A stretch of DNA of 41,734 nucleotides from Clostridia bacterium (GCA_017415505.1 JAFQGG010000010.1:1-41734); one strand, 5' to 3'. Counted from the first letter of the stretch, positions 1 to 7,904 are shown. Translations and numbers: made by a program. Notes: a model not told the origin generated them from the letters alone.

Positions 1-12
1 ATTAAATAACAA

Positions 13-27
13 CCCCCCCCCCCCCCC
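13..27. repeat. poly-C tract (15 C)
   Basis: A run of fifteen consecutive C residues lies in an otherwise AT-rich stretch next to the repeat region. It could be a real phase-variable homopolymer or an assembly or contig-end artefact. No promoter or gene start adjacent to it suggests a switch. Confidence 0.6.
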
Positions 28-77
28 ATTGTCAAGCATTTTAATATATTTTTACAAAATTTTTAGAAAAAGATATA

Positions 78-103
78 GGCGCGTTGCCGTACGGCAACGC
101 GCC
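78..103. terminator. 26-bp perfect palindrome, possible terminator
   Basis: A fully self-complementary 26-bp sequence (arm GGCGCGTTGCCGT). Read on the minus strand it is followed by a T-rich run (tatctttttctaaaaattt), so it could terminate transcripts from the minus-strand operon ending at 555. That would leave the repeats at 131-545 in the operon's 3' untranslated region. It is the only terminator-like structure downstream of that operon. Confidence 0.5.
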
Positions 104-130
104 CGCGTTATATATGGACATGGGAACACC

Positions 131-545
131 CGCGTTAACCTAACGAGAGTCGAACTCGAGCGAAGTAAAACGGAGCAAGACGCAAGCAGTTCAAGGCGCG
201 CGAGGACGAGTTGACCGTTAAGCAAGGCGTTGATAACGCCTTGTAGGGACGAGATAAGCAAACGCATTATCCCGCGTTTGCGATGCCCGAACGCAAAGCA
301 AACCGCGCTTTGCGTGAGAAAACCCGAGGGAGCGTACTAATGCGTACGTGACCGAGGGTTGCCACAGCGCAACGAAGAAATGCGTAGCGGATTCTCCCTG
401 TCTACCGACCAACTTGAATAAACCGAAGTAAAACGGAGCAAGACACAAGCAAGACAAGGAGAACGAGGCTTTTTCGACGGGAGTTTACTAACCGTAAACG
501 AGCGAGAAAAAACGCAGTTCGACGCAGTATTGCGCCGTGGATTCT
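131..545. repeat. degenerate copies of the hairpin repeat family
   Basis: Gene-free stretch of diverged units related to the array at 22094-22517. The 20-mer CGAAGTAAAACGGAGCAAGA is identical at 161-180 and 424-443. Each unit contains a GGGAG-hairpin-GA.CGAG module: arms CGTAC/GTACG at 333-348 and GTTTAC/GTAAAC at 483-499. The arm sequences differ but still pair, which points to a conserved stem. Short open frames across it have no codon bias or ribosome site, and I do not call them genes. Confidence 0.65.
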
Positions 546-554
546 CCGTTTTAC

Positions 555-1118
555 TTATATGCCACCGTGACGAGTAACATAACGATCAATATTTTCGTTT
601 AAGATTTTCAGGGCTTGTTCCGCAGTTGAAACGCCGTAGATTTTATCGTGCGGGATATCGGGGTAGCGGATATCCGCGTCAAGGCGCGTGTTTGCGAGTT
701 TCTCGCTCCAACCGCCCGTGTTTTCAAAGGCGATAATCAGCCGATCCATCGTCCACGCAAAGGCGTATTCGCAAAGCGTGCCCGCTCCGCCGCCTACGCC
801 GATTACCGCGTAGGCGTTCGCAACGATTGCGTTGCGCATGACGTCCAAGCCCGTGGGAATGACGATATCCGCGTATTCGTTCGCCGTTTCGCTATCGAAC
901 GAGGGCACGAGGGCGATCGTATCCCCCTCGCGGTAGTTTTTCGAGGCGCGCGCGCCTTCGAGCGCCGCGCTCATAACGCCCCCGAGTCCGCCCGTTTGCA
1001 CGCGGTAGCCGTTATCCACCAACGCTTTGCCTACCTCGTACGCCATTTGATAGCGCACGCTTCCCTTTTCTATCTGTCTATTGCCAATCACCGCAACGAC
1101 CTTTCTTCTATCCTGCAT
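555..1118 (-). CDS. LOG-like Rossmann protein (TIGR00725/SLOG type)
   Basis: 187-residue cytosolic protein with a Rossmann-like LOG/SLOG fold. The N-terminal VVAVIGNRQI strand, the glycine-rich GGLGGVMSAALEGA segment and the GVGGGAGTLCE motif match the phosphate-binding loops of the lysine-decarboxylase-like (LOG) superfamily, whose members bind or cleave nucleotides. The substrate of this branch is not known. I chose the internal ATG at 1118 because GAGGAGG sits just upstream, whereas the longer frame from 1145 has no ribosome site. It is the last gene of a minus-strand operon, 43 nt after the flavodoxin-fold gene. Fold confident, function unknown. Confidence 0.8.
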   Translation of the reverse strand: MQDRRKVVAVIGNRQIEKGSVRYQMAYEVGKALVDNGYRVQTGGLGGVMSAALEGARASKNYREGDTIALVPSFDSETANEYADIVIPTGLDVMRNAIVANAYAVIGVGGGAGTLCEYAFAWTMDRLIIAFENTGGWSEKLANTRLDADIRYPDIPHDKIYGVSTAEQALKILNENIDRYVTRHGGI

Positions 1119-1161
1119 AGTATACCTCCTCGATAGTATATGCAATTTACGCCAAAACCGT

Positions 1162-1776
1162 TCAACGAATAAAATTCGTCATGATTTTGCGTTCGCGTTC
1201 GGGCGCGATACCCGCCTCTTTGCCAAGCTCGATACATTTAAGAAGCCAAGCCATGTTATTGCCGAGCATACGCATGGTTTGCAAACCCTCTTCGTCCTGT
1301 GCCGCTTCTTCCGCGGTGTTGCCGTGGATTTCGTTCCAATAATTCGAACCGACCACGGGCATATTATTGATCGTGAAATACTTGTTGATCACGTCAAAAG
1401 TCGTCGCCGCGCCCGCTCTGCGACAGCTCACTACCGCCGCCGCGGGCTTATACGCCAAATTCTTTCCACCGCTGTAAAATACTCTATCCATGAACGATAC
1501 GAGTCCGCCCGAAGCCGACGCGTAATACACGGGCGAACCGAACACGAACCCGTCAAATTCCGCCGCTTTTGCAACGAACTCGTTCACGCCGTCGTCCACC
1601 ACGCATTTTTTGATTTTCTTGCAAGCCCAACAGCCCTTGCAACCGCGAATTTCCTGCGGAACTTGGTAAATCTCCGTTTCCACGCCGTTGGCGTTGAGTG
1701 CTTTCGCAACCTCCGCAAGCGCGGTGTAGGTGCAACCCTTTTCGTGTTGACTACCGTTGATAAGTAATACTTTCAT
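1162..1776 (-). CDS. flavodoxin-fold NAD(P)H-dependent FMN reductase
   Basis: 204-residue soluble flavoprotein of the NADPH-dependent FMN reductase / iron-sulfur flavoprotein family. MKVLLINGSQHEKGCTYTAL is the FMN phosphate-binding start (GS.....T). CKGCWACKK with a further Cys in KKCVVDD (C-x2-C-x2-C then Cys) resembles the compact cysteine cluster that holds a 4Fe-4S centre in iron-sulfur flavoproteins. FGSPVYYASASG is the flavin-contacting loop. Likely role is electron transfer or reduction of flavins, quinones or other small acceptors. Start ATG 1776 follows TAGGAG with good spacing; 11 nt separate it from the HNH gene upstream. Family confident, physiological substrate unknown. Confidence 0.85.
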   Translation of the reverse strand: MKVLLINGSQHEKGCTYTALAEVAKALNANGVETEIYQVPQEIRGCKGCWACKKIKKCVVDDGVNEFVAKAAEFDGFVFGSPVYYASASGGLVSFMDRVFYSGGKNLAYKPAAAVVSCRRAGAATTFDVINKYFTINNMPVVGSNYWNEIHGNTAEEAAQDEEGLQTMRMLGNNMAWLLKCIELGKEAGIAPERERKIMTNFIR

Positions 1777-1787
1777 AATGTTTTCTC

Positions 1788-2243
1788 CTATTTTTTTGAC
1801 GATCGGTACAGGTTGTTTTGCAACCATTCCTGCATATCCGTCGTCCATTCTTCGATTTTATTTCTTCGGGCGTGTTCCTCGTTCGCCTCTTGCAACGCCT
1901 CGTGGTACTCCGCCTGCGAACAACCGTTCACCTGCATAAACCACTCCATTGCCTCCGCGCCCCTACCGACGAGGTAGGCGCGCGATATATGCGTAACCTC
2001 GTGACAACGGGAACAAAGCGCGTCCACGCCCACCAATTTTTGCAATTTTTTCTTTTCGTCGTAGTGCCAACGCTCGTGCGCTTCCAGCCTACCCCTCGCC
2101 CCGCAAACGGAGCACTTATACCCCGCGCGGGCGTACGCCGATTTGCGGATTTTATCCCAATCGGCGGGTGCGAGCAGGGAACGCAAATTCCCTCGCCAAC
2201 ACTCGTCGGGCACGATTTCAAAATACAGCTTATACTTCTTCAT
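1788..2243 (-). CDS. HNH-endonuclease-like zinc protein
   Basis: 151-residue protein with two CxxC knuckles (CSVCGARGRLEAHERWHYD and LCSRCHEVTH) around an EAHE...H core, the layout of a zinc-stabilised HNH (beta-beta-alpha-metal) nuclease. The C-terminal third is helical and charged. Its start codon overlaps the mutY stop as ATGA, so the two are probably translationally coupled. That suggests a DNA-related role, but HNH modules are used very widely and the target is unknown. A start five codons upstream (2258) is possible but would lie inside mutY. Confidence 0.7.
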   Translation of the reverse strand: MKKYKLYFEIVPDECWRGNLRSLLAPADWDKIRKSAYARAGYKCSVCGARGRLEAHERWHYDEKKKLQKLVGVDALCSRCHEVTHISRAYLVGRGAEAMEWFMQVNGCSQAEYHEALQEANEEHARRNKIEEWTTDMQEWLQNNLYRSSKK

Positions 2244-3271
2244 AAAATCCCCAAGCATTGCTTAAACGCCGTCGGCAAAGAAATGCTTTCTTCTATTTCG
2301 TCGAGCGTATACGCGTCGAACGGCGCGCTCTCCGCGCGCACCCAAACGCAGGTGATATCCCAACGGATATGCGTGAAAATATGTGTGAAATTTTTCCGCT
2401 TTATCTCGGTATAGCCGTACACGCCCCATTGATCGAGCACGCTCTCCGCGCTTTCGTTATCCTCAATTTCCTGCGAAGGAAACTCGTTCATACCCCTAAG
2501 CACGCCCGCTTCCCTTCTCCGAATACAAAAGCCCTCGTCCGTTTCAATCAAAAAGACGAACACCCGTTCCACCCGTTTTTCTTTCTTTTGCGGTAATACG
2601 GGATACAGCGTTTGCGTGCCGTTTTCCTTCGCCTTGCAAAGGAACGCGAGCGGGCAATTCCCGCAATCGGGGTTTTGCGGTTTGCAAACGAGCGCGCCCA
2701 GCTCGAAAAGGCTTTGCGTAAACGCCGAACACATATCCCCCTCGGGGGGATACGCCCGTGAAAGCGTTTGCTCGATTTCCTTCCTATGCGCCGTATCGGA
2801 AATGGGCGTGCCGTCCTCTAAAACGCGGGAAAGCACTCTAAGCACGTTGCCATCCACCGCCGACTCCCGTTTCCCGAACGCGATCGAGGCGATCGCGCCC
2901 GCCGTATAGCTCCCGATTCCCGCAAGCGTTTGCAAGGTTTTTTTATCGCTCGGAAATTCGCCCCCGTGATAAATAAGGAGTTGGCGCGCCGCCTTTTGCA
3001 TATTGCGCACGCGACTGTAATAGCCCAACCCCTCCCAAAGTTTGAGAAGCTTTTCCTCCTCGCACGAGGCGAGGTCTTCCACCGTGGGAAGCGCGCGCAT
3101 AAAGCGCAGGTAATATTCCTTCACCGCCTCCACGCGCGTTTGTTGGAGCATAATCTCCGAAACCCAAACGCGGTACGGCGTGGGGTTTTCCCGCCACGGC
3201 AGGTCGCGTTTATGTGCTTCGTACCACGCGAGCAGGGGGGCAGGTATGCGTTGAATACGCGTTTCGTCCAT
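2240..3271 (-). CDS. mutY: A/G-specific adenine glycosylase MutY
   Basis: 343 residues, normal length for MutY, the base-excision enzyme that removes adenine mispaired with 8-oxoguanine or guanine. Visible: catalytic Glu39 in VSEIMLQQTRV, helix-hairpin-helix LAGIGSYTAGAIA (about 116-128), catalytic Asp140 in AVDGNVLRVLSR, and the 4Fe-4S cluster C-x6-C-x2-C-x5-C at about 192-208. The C-terminal part (about 225-343) fits the NUDIX-like 8-oxoG recognition domain. The start follows the upstream gene with a TAAtATG junction, and the end overlaps the HNH gene by ATGA. Very secure. Confidence 0.97.
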   Translation of the reverse strand: MDETRIQRIPAPLLAWYEAHKRDLPWRENPTPYRVWVSEIMLQQTRVEAVKEYYLRFMRALPTVEDLASCEEEKLLKLWEGLGYYSRVRNMQKAARQLLIYHGGEFPSDKKTLQTLAGIGSYTAGAIASIAFGKRESAVDGNVLRVLSRVLEDGTPISDTAHRKEIEQTLSRAYPPEGDMCSAFTQSLFELGALVCKPQNPDCGNCPLAFLCKAKENGTQTLYPVLPQKKEKRVERVFVFLIETDEGFCIRRREAGVLRGMNEFPSQEIEDNESAESVLDQWGVYGYTEIKRKNFTHIFTHIRWDITCVWVRAESAPFDAYTLDEIEESISLPTAFKQCLGIL

Positions 3272-3272
3272 A

Positions 3273-4016
3273 TTACGCCCGTCCGTTATGCCCCATGGCG
3301 TTAAGGAGCGTTACCGTTTCCGTAATCTCGGGGGAATCGGGATAATCCATGCGCGTAGGCAAGGACAGCGAAGAATCTTCCCCTACGTAGGTGACGTCCG
3401 CTTTCCCGCTCTCACGCGTGGTGACGAGGCAGTTTCCCACCCCCACGAACGCGCCGGGATAACCGCTGAATATACTCTTCATAAGATCCGCGCCCGTGAT
3501 AATATCCACGAACGGTTGGCGCGCGACGATATCGAAAATCGCGCGGTATTCTTCAAAGTCCGCGTTCTTATTGCAATTGGGCAAATCCTCCAAGCCGTCG
3601 AGCACGAGAATCAAGCGCGGGCAACCGCGTTCGCGGATATGCAGTTCCACGAGCTCGCGGATACATTTCACCCCGCTCTCCAAATCCGATTTCACGCGCA
3701 CGAACGGCACGGTCGCGTCGATCGACTCCAAGCGCAACAACTCGCCGTACTCCATTTTCGGAGATAATACGAGGAAATTTGCCTCGGCGGGGTTGTACAG
3801 GCAGGACAGGGTGATTACGAGCCGTTTGATAAACGCCGTACGGCGCGTTCCCGTCACGCAGGTGTGGCGAACGATATGCTGGCGGTCGCTCTTTTGCGAA
3901 AGCACGAGATTGCCCCCTTCGTCCCGTCCGAGCGGTATGCTCGCGCGGAGCGTTTTCAAGTCCTCTTCGTTATAATATACTCCCGAAAGGGAGGCGATAA
4001 ATTCTTCCGATCTCAT
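3273..4016 (-). CDS. degenerate FtsK/SpoIIIE-like ATPase-fold protein
   Basis: 247-residue protein whose layout follows the FtsK/SpoIIIE motor domain. IPLGRDEGGNLVLSQ corresponds to the IPLGkd.sG.pv start. VTGTRRTAFIKRLVITL occupies the Walker A position but lacks the GKS/T. LILVLDGLEDL is a Walker-B-like strand, and the C-terminal GAFVGVGNCLVTT matches the later FtsK core. The GKS loss and the lack of the gamma winged helix and membrane anchor argue against a DNA pump. It may be a structural or regulatory paralogue. First gene of the mutY operon, with RBS AAAGGAGA and promoter at 4073-4101. Assignment is by motif order only. Confidence 0.6.
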   Translation of the reverse strand: MRSEEFIASLSGVYYNEEDLKTLRASIPLGRDEGGNLVLSQKSDRQHIVRHTCVTGTRRTAFIKRLVITLSCLYNPAEANFLVLSPKMEYGELLRLESIDATVPFVRVKSDLESGVKCIRELVELHIRERGCPRLILVLDGLEDLPNCNKNADFEEYRAIFDIVARQPFVDIITGADLMKSIFSGYPGAFVGVGNCLVTTRESGKADVTYVGEDSSLSLPTRMDYPDSPEITETVTLLNAMGHNGRA

Positions 4017-4034
4017 AGCGTTCTCCTTTTTTGG

Positions 4035-4061
4035 GGCGCGCCGATTTTATCGGCGCGCCGT
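4035..4061 (-). promoter_or_regulatory. GC-rich hairpin in the operon 5' leader
   Basis: GGCGCGCCGAT-AAA-ATCGGCGCGCC lies between the predicted transcription start (about 4066) and the ribosome site of the FtsK-like gene. There is no U-tract after it on the minus strand, so it is not a simple terminator. A 5' stabilising stem or translational control element is possible. Confidence 0.5.
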
Positions 4062-4072
4062 GCCCTTATTTT

Positions 4073-4101
4073 ATTATACTACATTCCCGCGCTTTTGTCA
4101 A
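4073..4101 (-). promoter_or_regulatory. SigA promoter of the FtsK-like/mutY operon
   Basis: TTGACA (4096-4101) and TATAAT (4073-4078) separated by exactly 17 bp, both hexamers fully consensus. It drives the five genes down to 555. Confidence 0.9.
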
Positions 4102-4110
4102 GCAGTACGG

Positions 4111-4150
4111 AAAAAAAGTCGCGGCGAAACCGTTTTTACGGTTTCGCCGC
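4111..4150 (-). terminator. terminator after the HtrA-like gene
   Basis: Stem GCGGCGAAACCGT/ACGGTTTCGCCGC (4121-4150) followed on the minus strand by a T-rich run (gactttttttcc). Intrinsic terminator of the protease gene. Confidence 0.85.
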
Positions 4151-4156
4151 CTTTTC

Positions 4157-5632
4157 TTAATTATAATCGACGAAATGGTTTTCCCCGAAGGTAATCGTCA
4201 CTTGCATTTCGCTCCCCTCGCGCACAATCCCGAAAACGACCACGTCCCCTTTGCGCACGGTGAGTAGCAAGTCGTTGATATGGTAACGGCGCGTCACCTG
4301 CGTGGTCTTGCCGTGCACCGTAACCGAACGGAACAAGTCGCCCACCTTCAAGCATTTATTCTCGTCCGCGTTCGCGTCCGCCGCGCCCCCGCCAAGCACG
4401 CTCGACACGACGAGTTTTTCCATAATGCAAAGTCTGCCGTCGCCGTCGTAATACGCGTACGAGTCGGAAGTGTACACTTCCACGCCCAACCACGCGCGTT
4501 TGACCATGCCGTCGTTATCCCCGATATTCTCCAAGAGATATTTCACTTGCGTAATCGGCAACGCGTAGCCCATGTTATCCGTCGCGTCGGCAACGCTCTT
4601 GGCGTTGACGATGCCGATAAGCTCGCCCTTGGCGTTAAACAAGCCCCCGCCCGAGTTGCCGGGGTTGATCGCCGCGTCCGTACGCATTACGCGGAAGCTC
4701 ACGATGTCCGCATAGCCGTCGCGGTTCTCGTCGCGCTCGTCGAGCGCGGAAATCCCGATATACTCGGAATCCACCGATACGAGTCCGTTCGTCACCGAAA
4801 TGCCCATGCCGTTCGCGTTTCCGATCGCGAACGCCTTTTCCCCGACCGTCACCTTTTCCGAATCGCCGAGCACCGCTTCCGTAACGAGGCTGTCTTTCAA
4901 GTCGGTATTATTCACGCGCAAAATCGCGATATCGTAATCCATCGCACCGCCGATAAAGGTAGCTTTCATGCCCCCGCCCGTCGTATCGCCCATACCGCCC
5001 TCGCCCGCGTCGAGGTAGCCGTTGCCGTTCGTATCGCCCGTGGTGAATCCGTCCAGCGCGCCGTACGGGTACACGTAAATATCCTTGGAAATGCCGTCCG
5101 CCTCGTCCGTGTAAGCGGGCGTGCCGTATACCACGTGGTAGTTCGTAACGATATACGCCGTGCTTTGTTCCTTATCGAGTTGCACGATCACCCCGCTCCC
5201 GCCCGACGCGGAAACCTTGGTGCGCGTGGTTTGGAAGGGGTAGCGCCCCGTGCGCTCCGTCTTGGTAAAGCCCACGTTGATGCTCACGACGGAAGTGATA
5301 TTTTTGGCGATCGTCGCCGTATCGTTATCCTCTTGCAGGGAAAAAGTGATACCCAATTCCTTCATGAAATCGAGGATCGTACCCTCGTACCCCTCTTCCG
5401 AAGCCTTCGCCTGCGCGTACATATCCTCGATCGTAAGGTTTTTCCCGTCCTCGCCCGCGCTACCTTTGAGGGAATCCAACCACGCCCGTTCGTCGCCGAC
5501 GAAGCCGTTTTTTACGGCGATCTCGTACGCGTTGATCACCTCGTCGTCCCCACCGCAAGCGGAAAACCCGAGCGCGGAAACGCCGATAAGCAACGCCGAA
5601 GCGCACGCCGTAATGCTTTTTAACATACTCAT
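4157..5632 (-). CDS. HtrA-like serine protease lipoprotein
   Basis: 491-residue trypsin-like (S1C, DegP/HtrA type) protease with a C-terminal PDZ-like region. The N-terminal signal peptide ends at Cys26 (LGFSAC), so it is probably lipid-anchored outside the membrane. A segment AYEIAVKNGFVGDERAWLDS with a GSAGEDGK collagen-like stretch follows. Triad: His166 (TNYHVV), Asp234 (DYDIAIL), Ser327 (NPGNSGGG). Two insertions look like EF-hand or dockerin calcium loops (about 200-211 and 298-309), unusual for HtrA and possibly calcium-dependent. It should degrade or chaperone misfolded envelope proteins. RBS AAAGGT; own terminator downstream. Confidence 0.9.
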   Translation of the reverse strand: MSMLKSITACASALLIGVSALGFSACGGDDEVINAYEIAVKNGFVGDERAWLDSLKGSAGEDGKNLTIEDMYAQAKASEEGYEGTILDFMKELGITFSLQEDNDTATIAKNITSVVSINVGFTKTERTGRYPFQTTRTKVSASGGSGVIVQLDKEQSTAYIVTNYHVVYGTPAYTDEADGISKDIYVYPYGALDGFTTGDTNGNGYLDAGEGGMGDTTGGGMKATFIGGAMDYDIAILRVNNTDLKDSLVTEAVLGDSEKVTVGEKAFAIGNANGMGISVTNGLVSVDSEYIGISALDERDENRDGYADIVSFRVMRTDAAINPGNSGGGLFNAKGELIGIVNAKSVADATDNMGYALPITQVKYLLENIGDNDGMVKRAWLGVEVYTSDSYAYYDGDGRLCIMEKLVVSSVLGGGAADANADENKCLKVGDLFRSVTVHGKTTQVTRRYHINDLLLTVRKGDVVVFGIVREGSEMQVTITFGENHFVDYN

Positions 5633-5743
5633 AATTTACTACCTTTTTTGATTCTTCGATTTTATTTTCGACCTTTCGTCCTATTATTATACCCGAAAGT
5701 TTTGTTCACCTTTTTAAGAATATTTGAAAATTTCGTGAAACTT

Positions 5744-6328
5744 TTACGGCTGTTCCAATTCGTCCAAGGTGAGCGAGAACGAGGGAATAAAGTGCTCGAA
5801 GAAATAGTCCACTTCGGGCATATTCCTTGAAAGCAGGTCTTCCTCTATGCTCTTTTTCGCCTTCGAAAACTCGCCGTTGCCCGAACGCAGTTCTTCTAAA
5901 CATTTGATATACGCCGAAAGTCTATCCGCCGCCTTTACGAGTTTATACTCCACGCAATCCTCGTCCGCGAGGATATACGGCGCGATCGCGCCCTGCATTT
6001 TTTCGGGGAGCATACCCGCCATTTTCTCGCACGCGCTCTTTTCCAATTCCTTGTACGCGCCGTGGATACTTCTATTATAATATTTGATGGGCGTGGGCAA
6101 ATCCCCCGTCATTACCTCGCTCGTTTCGTGGTAAATCGCGTACAGCACCGTTTTGGCGATATCCGCGTTGCCTTGGAACTCTTCGTTGTGAATCACCGCG
6201 AGCGCGTGCGCAAGCATTGCCACGCTTTGCGAGTGCTCCATAATGTTCTCTTCCCGCACCGAGCGCATGAGTTGCCAACGCTTGATATATTTCATTCTGT
6301 CCATATAGGCGTAAAAATCGTGTCGCAT
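5744..6328 (-). CDS. yfbR: YfbR-type HD-domain 5'-deoxynucleotidase
   Basis: 194-residue metal-dependent HD phosphohydrolase. The EHSQSVA motif near residue 32 and YHETSEVMTGDLPTPIKY (the HD/HE metal pair plus the YfbR-specific DLPTP segment) match 5'-deoxynucleotidase YfbR, which dephosphorylates dNMPs in nucleotide-pool control. A third Asp lies in LVKAADRLSAY. ATG 6328 was chosen because AAGGAG precedes it by nine bases; an in-frame extension to 6385 has no ribosome site. Divergent from thiT. The second metal residue appears as HE rather than HD, as in YfbR relatives. Confidence 0.88.
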   Translation of the reverse strand: MRHDFYAYMDRMKYIKRWQLMRSVREENIMEHSQSVAMLAHALAVIHNEEFQGNADIAKTVLYAIYHETSEVMTGDLPTPIKYYNRSIHGAYKELEKSACEKMAGMLPEKMQGAIAPYILADEDCVEYKLVKAADRLSAYIKCLEELRSGNGEFSKAKKSIEEDLLSRNMPEVDYFFEHFIPSFSLTLDELEQP

Positions 6329-6372
6329 ACTCTTTTTCTCCTTATATTTTTCCCCGTAAAGCAAAAATTCGC

Positions 6373-6401
6373 TTGACAAACGCAAACGGTTGTTGTATAC
6401 T
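6373..6401 (+). promoter_or_regulatory. SigA promoter of the TPP riboswitch-thiT unit
   Basis: TTGACA (6373-6378), 17-bp spacer, TATACT (6396-6401), about 20 bp before the riboswitch. Confidence 0.88.
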
Positions 6402-6423
6402 GTTAATACTATAAATTAAATAT

Positions 6424-6506
6424 CCGTCGTGGGTGCTTATACAAAGTATAGGCTGAGATTATACCATTGGAATCGGCAGGGTAATACCTGAGCGAGAGAT
6501 TGATAC
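6424..6506 (+). promoter_or_regulatory. TPP riboswitch (THI element)
   Basis: Contains the thi-box landmarks in order: GGGTGC, the pyrimidine-binding GGCTGAGA, and the pyrophosphate-binding side ending GGGTAATACC. Outer strands around 6424 and 6506 can pair as P1. It lies between a strong promoter and an intrinsic terminator (6541-6569) upstream of the thiamine transporter, so TPP binding should favour termination and switch thiT off. Confidence 0.93.
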
Positions 6507-6540
6507 CGTTTTCGTTTTCAACGAATATTCGGATTTTTTG

Positions 6541-6569
6541 CGCCCACGTTTTTGCGTGGGCGTTTTTTT
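6541..6569 (+). terminator. riboswitch expression-platform terminator
   Basis: CGCCCACG-TTTTTG-CGTGGGCG followed by seven T. Placed between the TPP aptamer and thiT, as expected for transcriptional control. Confidence 0.88.
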
Positions 6570-6604
6570 GCGTCGAAAAGCGTACGACGGAGAAGGAGTG
6601 TTTT

Positions 6605-7315
6605 ATGTTTCTTTATTCCCTGCTCGAAGTTTCCGAGCAAACGACGAACGTCGTCAAATGGATTTCCGTTGCCGGCGTCGTGCTTCTCCTTGGCGTGATC
6701 GCGCTTATCGGGTTCTTGAAAAACGGGAAACGGTTGGACTCGAAAAAAATCGCTTTTGCGGGGATTTGCGTGTCCATGTCCTTCACCCTCGCAATCCTCA
6801 AAGTAAGCCCCATTCAATACGGCGGTTCGATCACGCTCGCTTCCTTCGTTCCAATCCTTATCTTCGCCTACGTCTACGGACTCGCGGACGGATTGCTCGT
6901 CGGACTTATCCACGGTCTTCTCAATTTCATTGAAGACCCGTATATTCTCACACCTGCTACCTTCCTTTTCGATTACCTGCTCGCTTTTGCAAGCGTGGGC
7001 GTCATGGGATTGTTCGGCAAAATGCAGAGAAAAGAACGGGGCGTATTGCCCGTGGTATTAGGTTGCGTATGCGTGTTCTCGCTCCGTTTCCTCTCCCACC
7101 TGTTCTCGGGTATGATCTTCTTTTCGCAAGACCAAGTGTGGGTGAGTTTCCCCGCTTGGGCGACGGGGAACGCGTTTATTTACTCGTTCATCTATCAATG
7201 TATTTACGTTCCCGCAGACGCGATTTTGGCAACCGCCGTACTTATCGCGCTTTGCAAAACGGGCGTTTTCGATAGACTCGTAAGCTTGATGCGCGCAAAA
7301 AAGAACGGTCAGTAA
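6605..7315 (+). CDS. thiT: thiamine ECF transporter S component ThiT
   Basis: 236-residue integral membrane protein, the substrate-binding S component of an energy-coupling-factor transporter for thiamine. The YGGSITLASFVPILIFAYVYG segment and GLIHGLLNFIEDPYI match the ThiT thiamine pocket. About seven hydrophobic segments are visible, one more than the usual six because of an N-terminal helix (about 18-38) joined by a basic linker. TPP riboswitch control supports the substrate. The energising EcfA/EcfT genes are not in the window. ATG 6605 follows GAAGGAG. The 3' end overlaps the convergent rimM by 7 bp. Confidence 0.92.
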   Translation: MFLYSLLEVSEQTTNVVKWISVAGVVLLLGVIALIGFLKNGKRLDSKKIAFAGICVSMSFTLAILKVSPIQYGGSITLASFVPILIFAYVYGLADGLLVGLIHGLLNFIEDPYILTPATFLFDYLLAFASVGVMGLFGKMQRKERGVLPVVLGCVCVFSLRFLSHLFSGMIFFSQDQVWVSFPAWATGNAFIYSFIYQCIYVPADAILATAVLIALCKTGVFDRLVSLMRAKKNGQ

Positions 7316-7809
7316 ACGGCGATCTCGTCGAAAATTTTCTTATCGACGATAAGTTTACCGCCGTCGAGATCGACTTTTTTCACGACGCCTTTAACGGCAG
7401 GGAAGAGGATTCTTTTCCCTGCTTTTTCTACGGTGTAAATATCCGACGAGAGGTTGGAAATATCCGTCACCGTGCCGAGCACCTCGCCCTCTTCCGTTTC
7501 ACAGGAAAGACCGAGAATATCCACGATATAATACTGCCCCTCTTCCAAGGGAGGCGCGTCGTCGCGTTCGCCCTCTAATTTTTTACCGCGGAAAAGCTCC
7601 GCCGCGTTGCGGTCGGGAATCCCCCGAAGTCCGATATACGCCGCGCCGTCCGTGCCTACGCGGAAGGACAAAATTTTATACGGCGTATCGTCGATATACA
7701 CCGTCTTGAACGCCTTCACGGCCTCGGGAAAATCGGTGAAAGTTTTGATTTTCAGCTCCCCGCGAATCCCTTGCGGTTTGAGTACTTCGCCAATGACAAG
7801 TCTGCCCAT
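7309..7809 (-). CDS. rimM: ribosome maturation factor RimM
   Basis: 166 residues, normal size. The N-terminal domain (GRLVIGEVLKPQGIRGELKI) and the C-terminal PRC barrel (EEGQYYIVDILGLSCETEEG, FPAVKGVVKKVDL) are typical of RimM, which assists maturation of the 30S head by binding S19 and 16S rRNA. Last gene of the ylxM-ffh-rpsP-khpA-rimM operon. A terminator-like hairpin at 7852-7887 separates it from khpA, so its expression may be reduced relative to the genes before it. RBS AGAGAGGAAAG. Confidence 0.95.
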   Translation of the reverse strand: MGRLVIGEVLKPQGIRGELKIKTFTDFPEAVKAFKTVYIDDTPYKILSFRVGTDGAAYIGLRGIPDRNAAELFRGKKLEGERDDAPPLEEGQYYIVDILGLSCETEEGEVLGTVTDISNLSSDIYTVEKAGKRILFPAVKGVVKKVDLDGGKLIVDKKIFDEIAVY

Positions 7810-7851
7810 ACTTTCCTCTCTTTACGGCTCAAAGCCCGTTTTCTCAAATGC

Positions 7852-7887
7852 CAAAAAAGGCTTTCTCGAAAGAAAAGCCTTTTTTTG
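7852..7887 (-). terminator. attenuator or terminator between khpA and rimM
   Basis: AAAGGCTTT...AGAAAGCCTTTTTT reads as a terminator on the minus strand. The opposite strand also ends in a T-run, so it could additionally stop antisense transcription from thiT. Its position inside an operon suggests partial termination. Confidence 0.7.
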
Positions 7888-7904
7888 CATAAAACGCTTT
7901 TGCG

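Noticed and set aside
4280-5623. 447-codon plus-strand frame opposite the HtrA-like gene
   Set aside because: Antisense shadow, product rich in Arg/His/Val.
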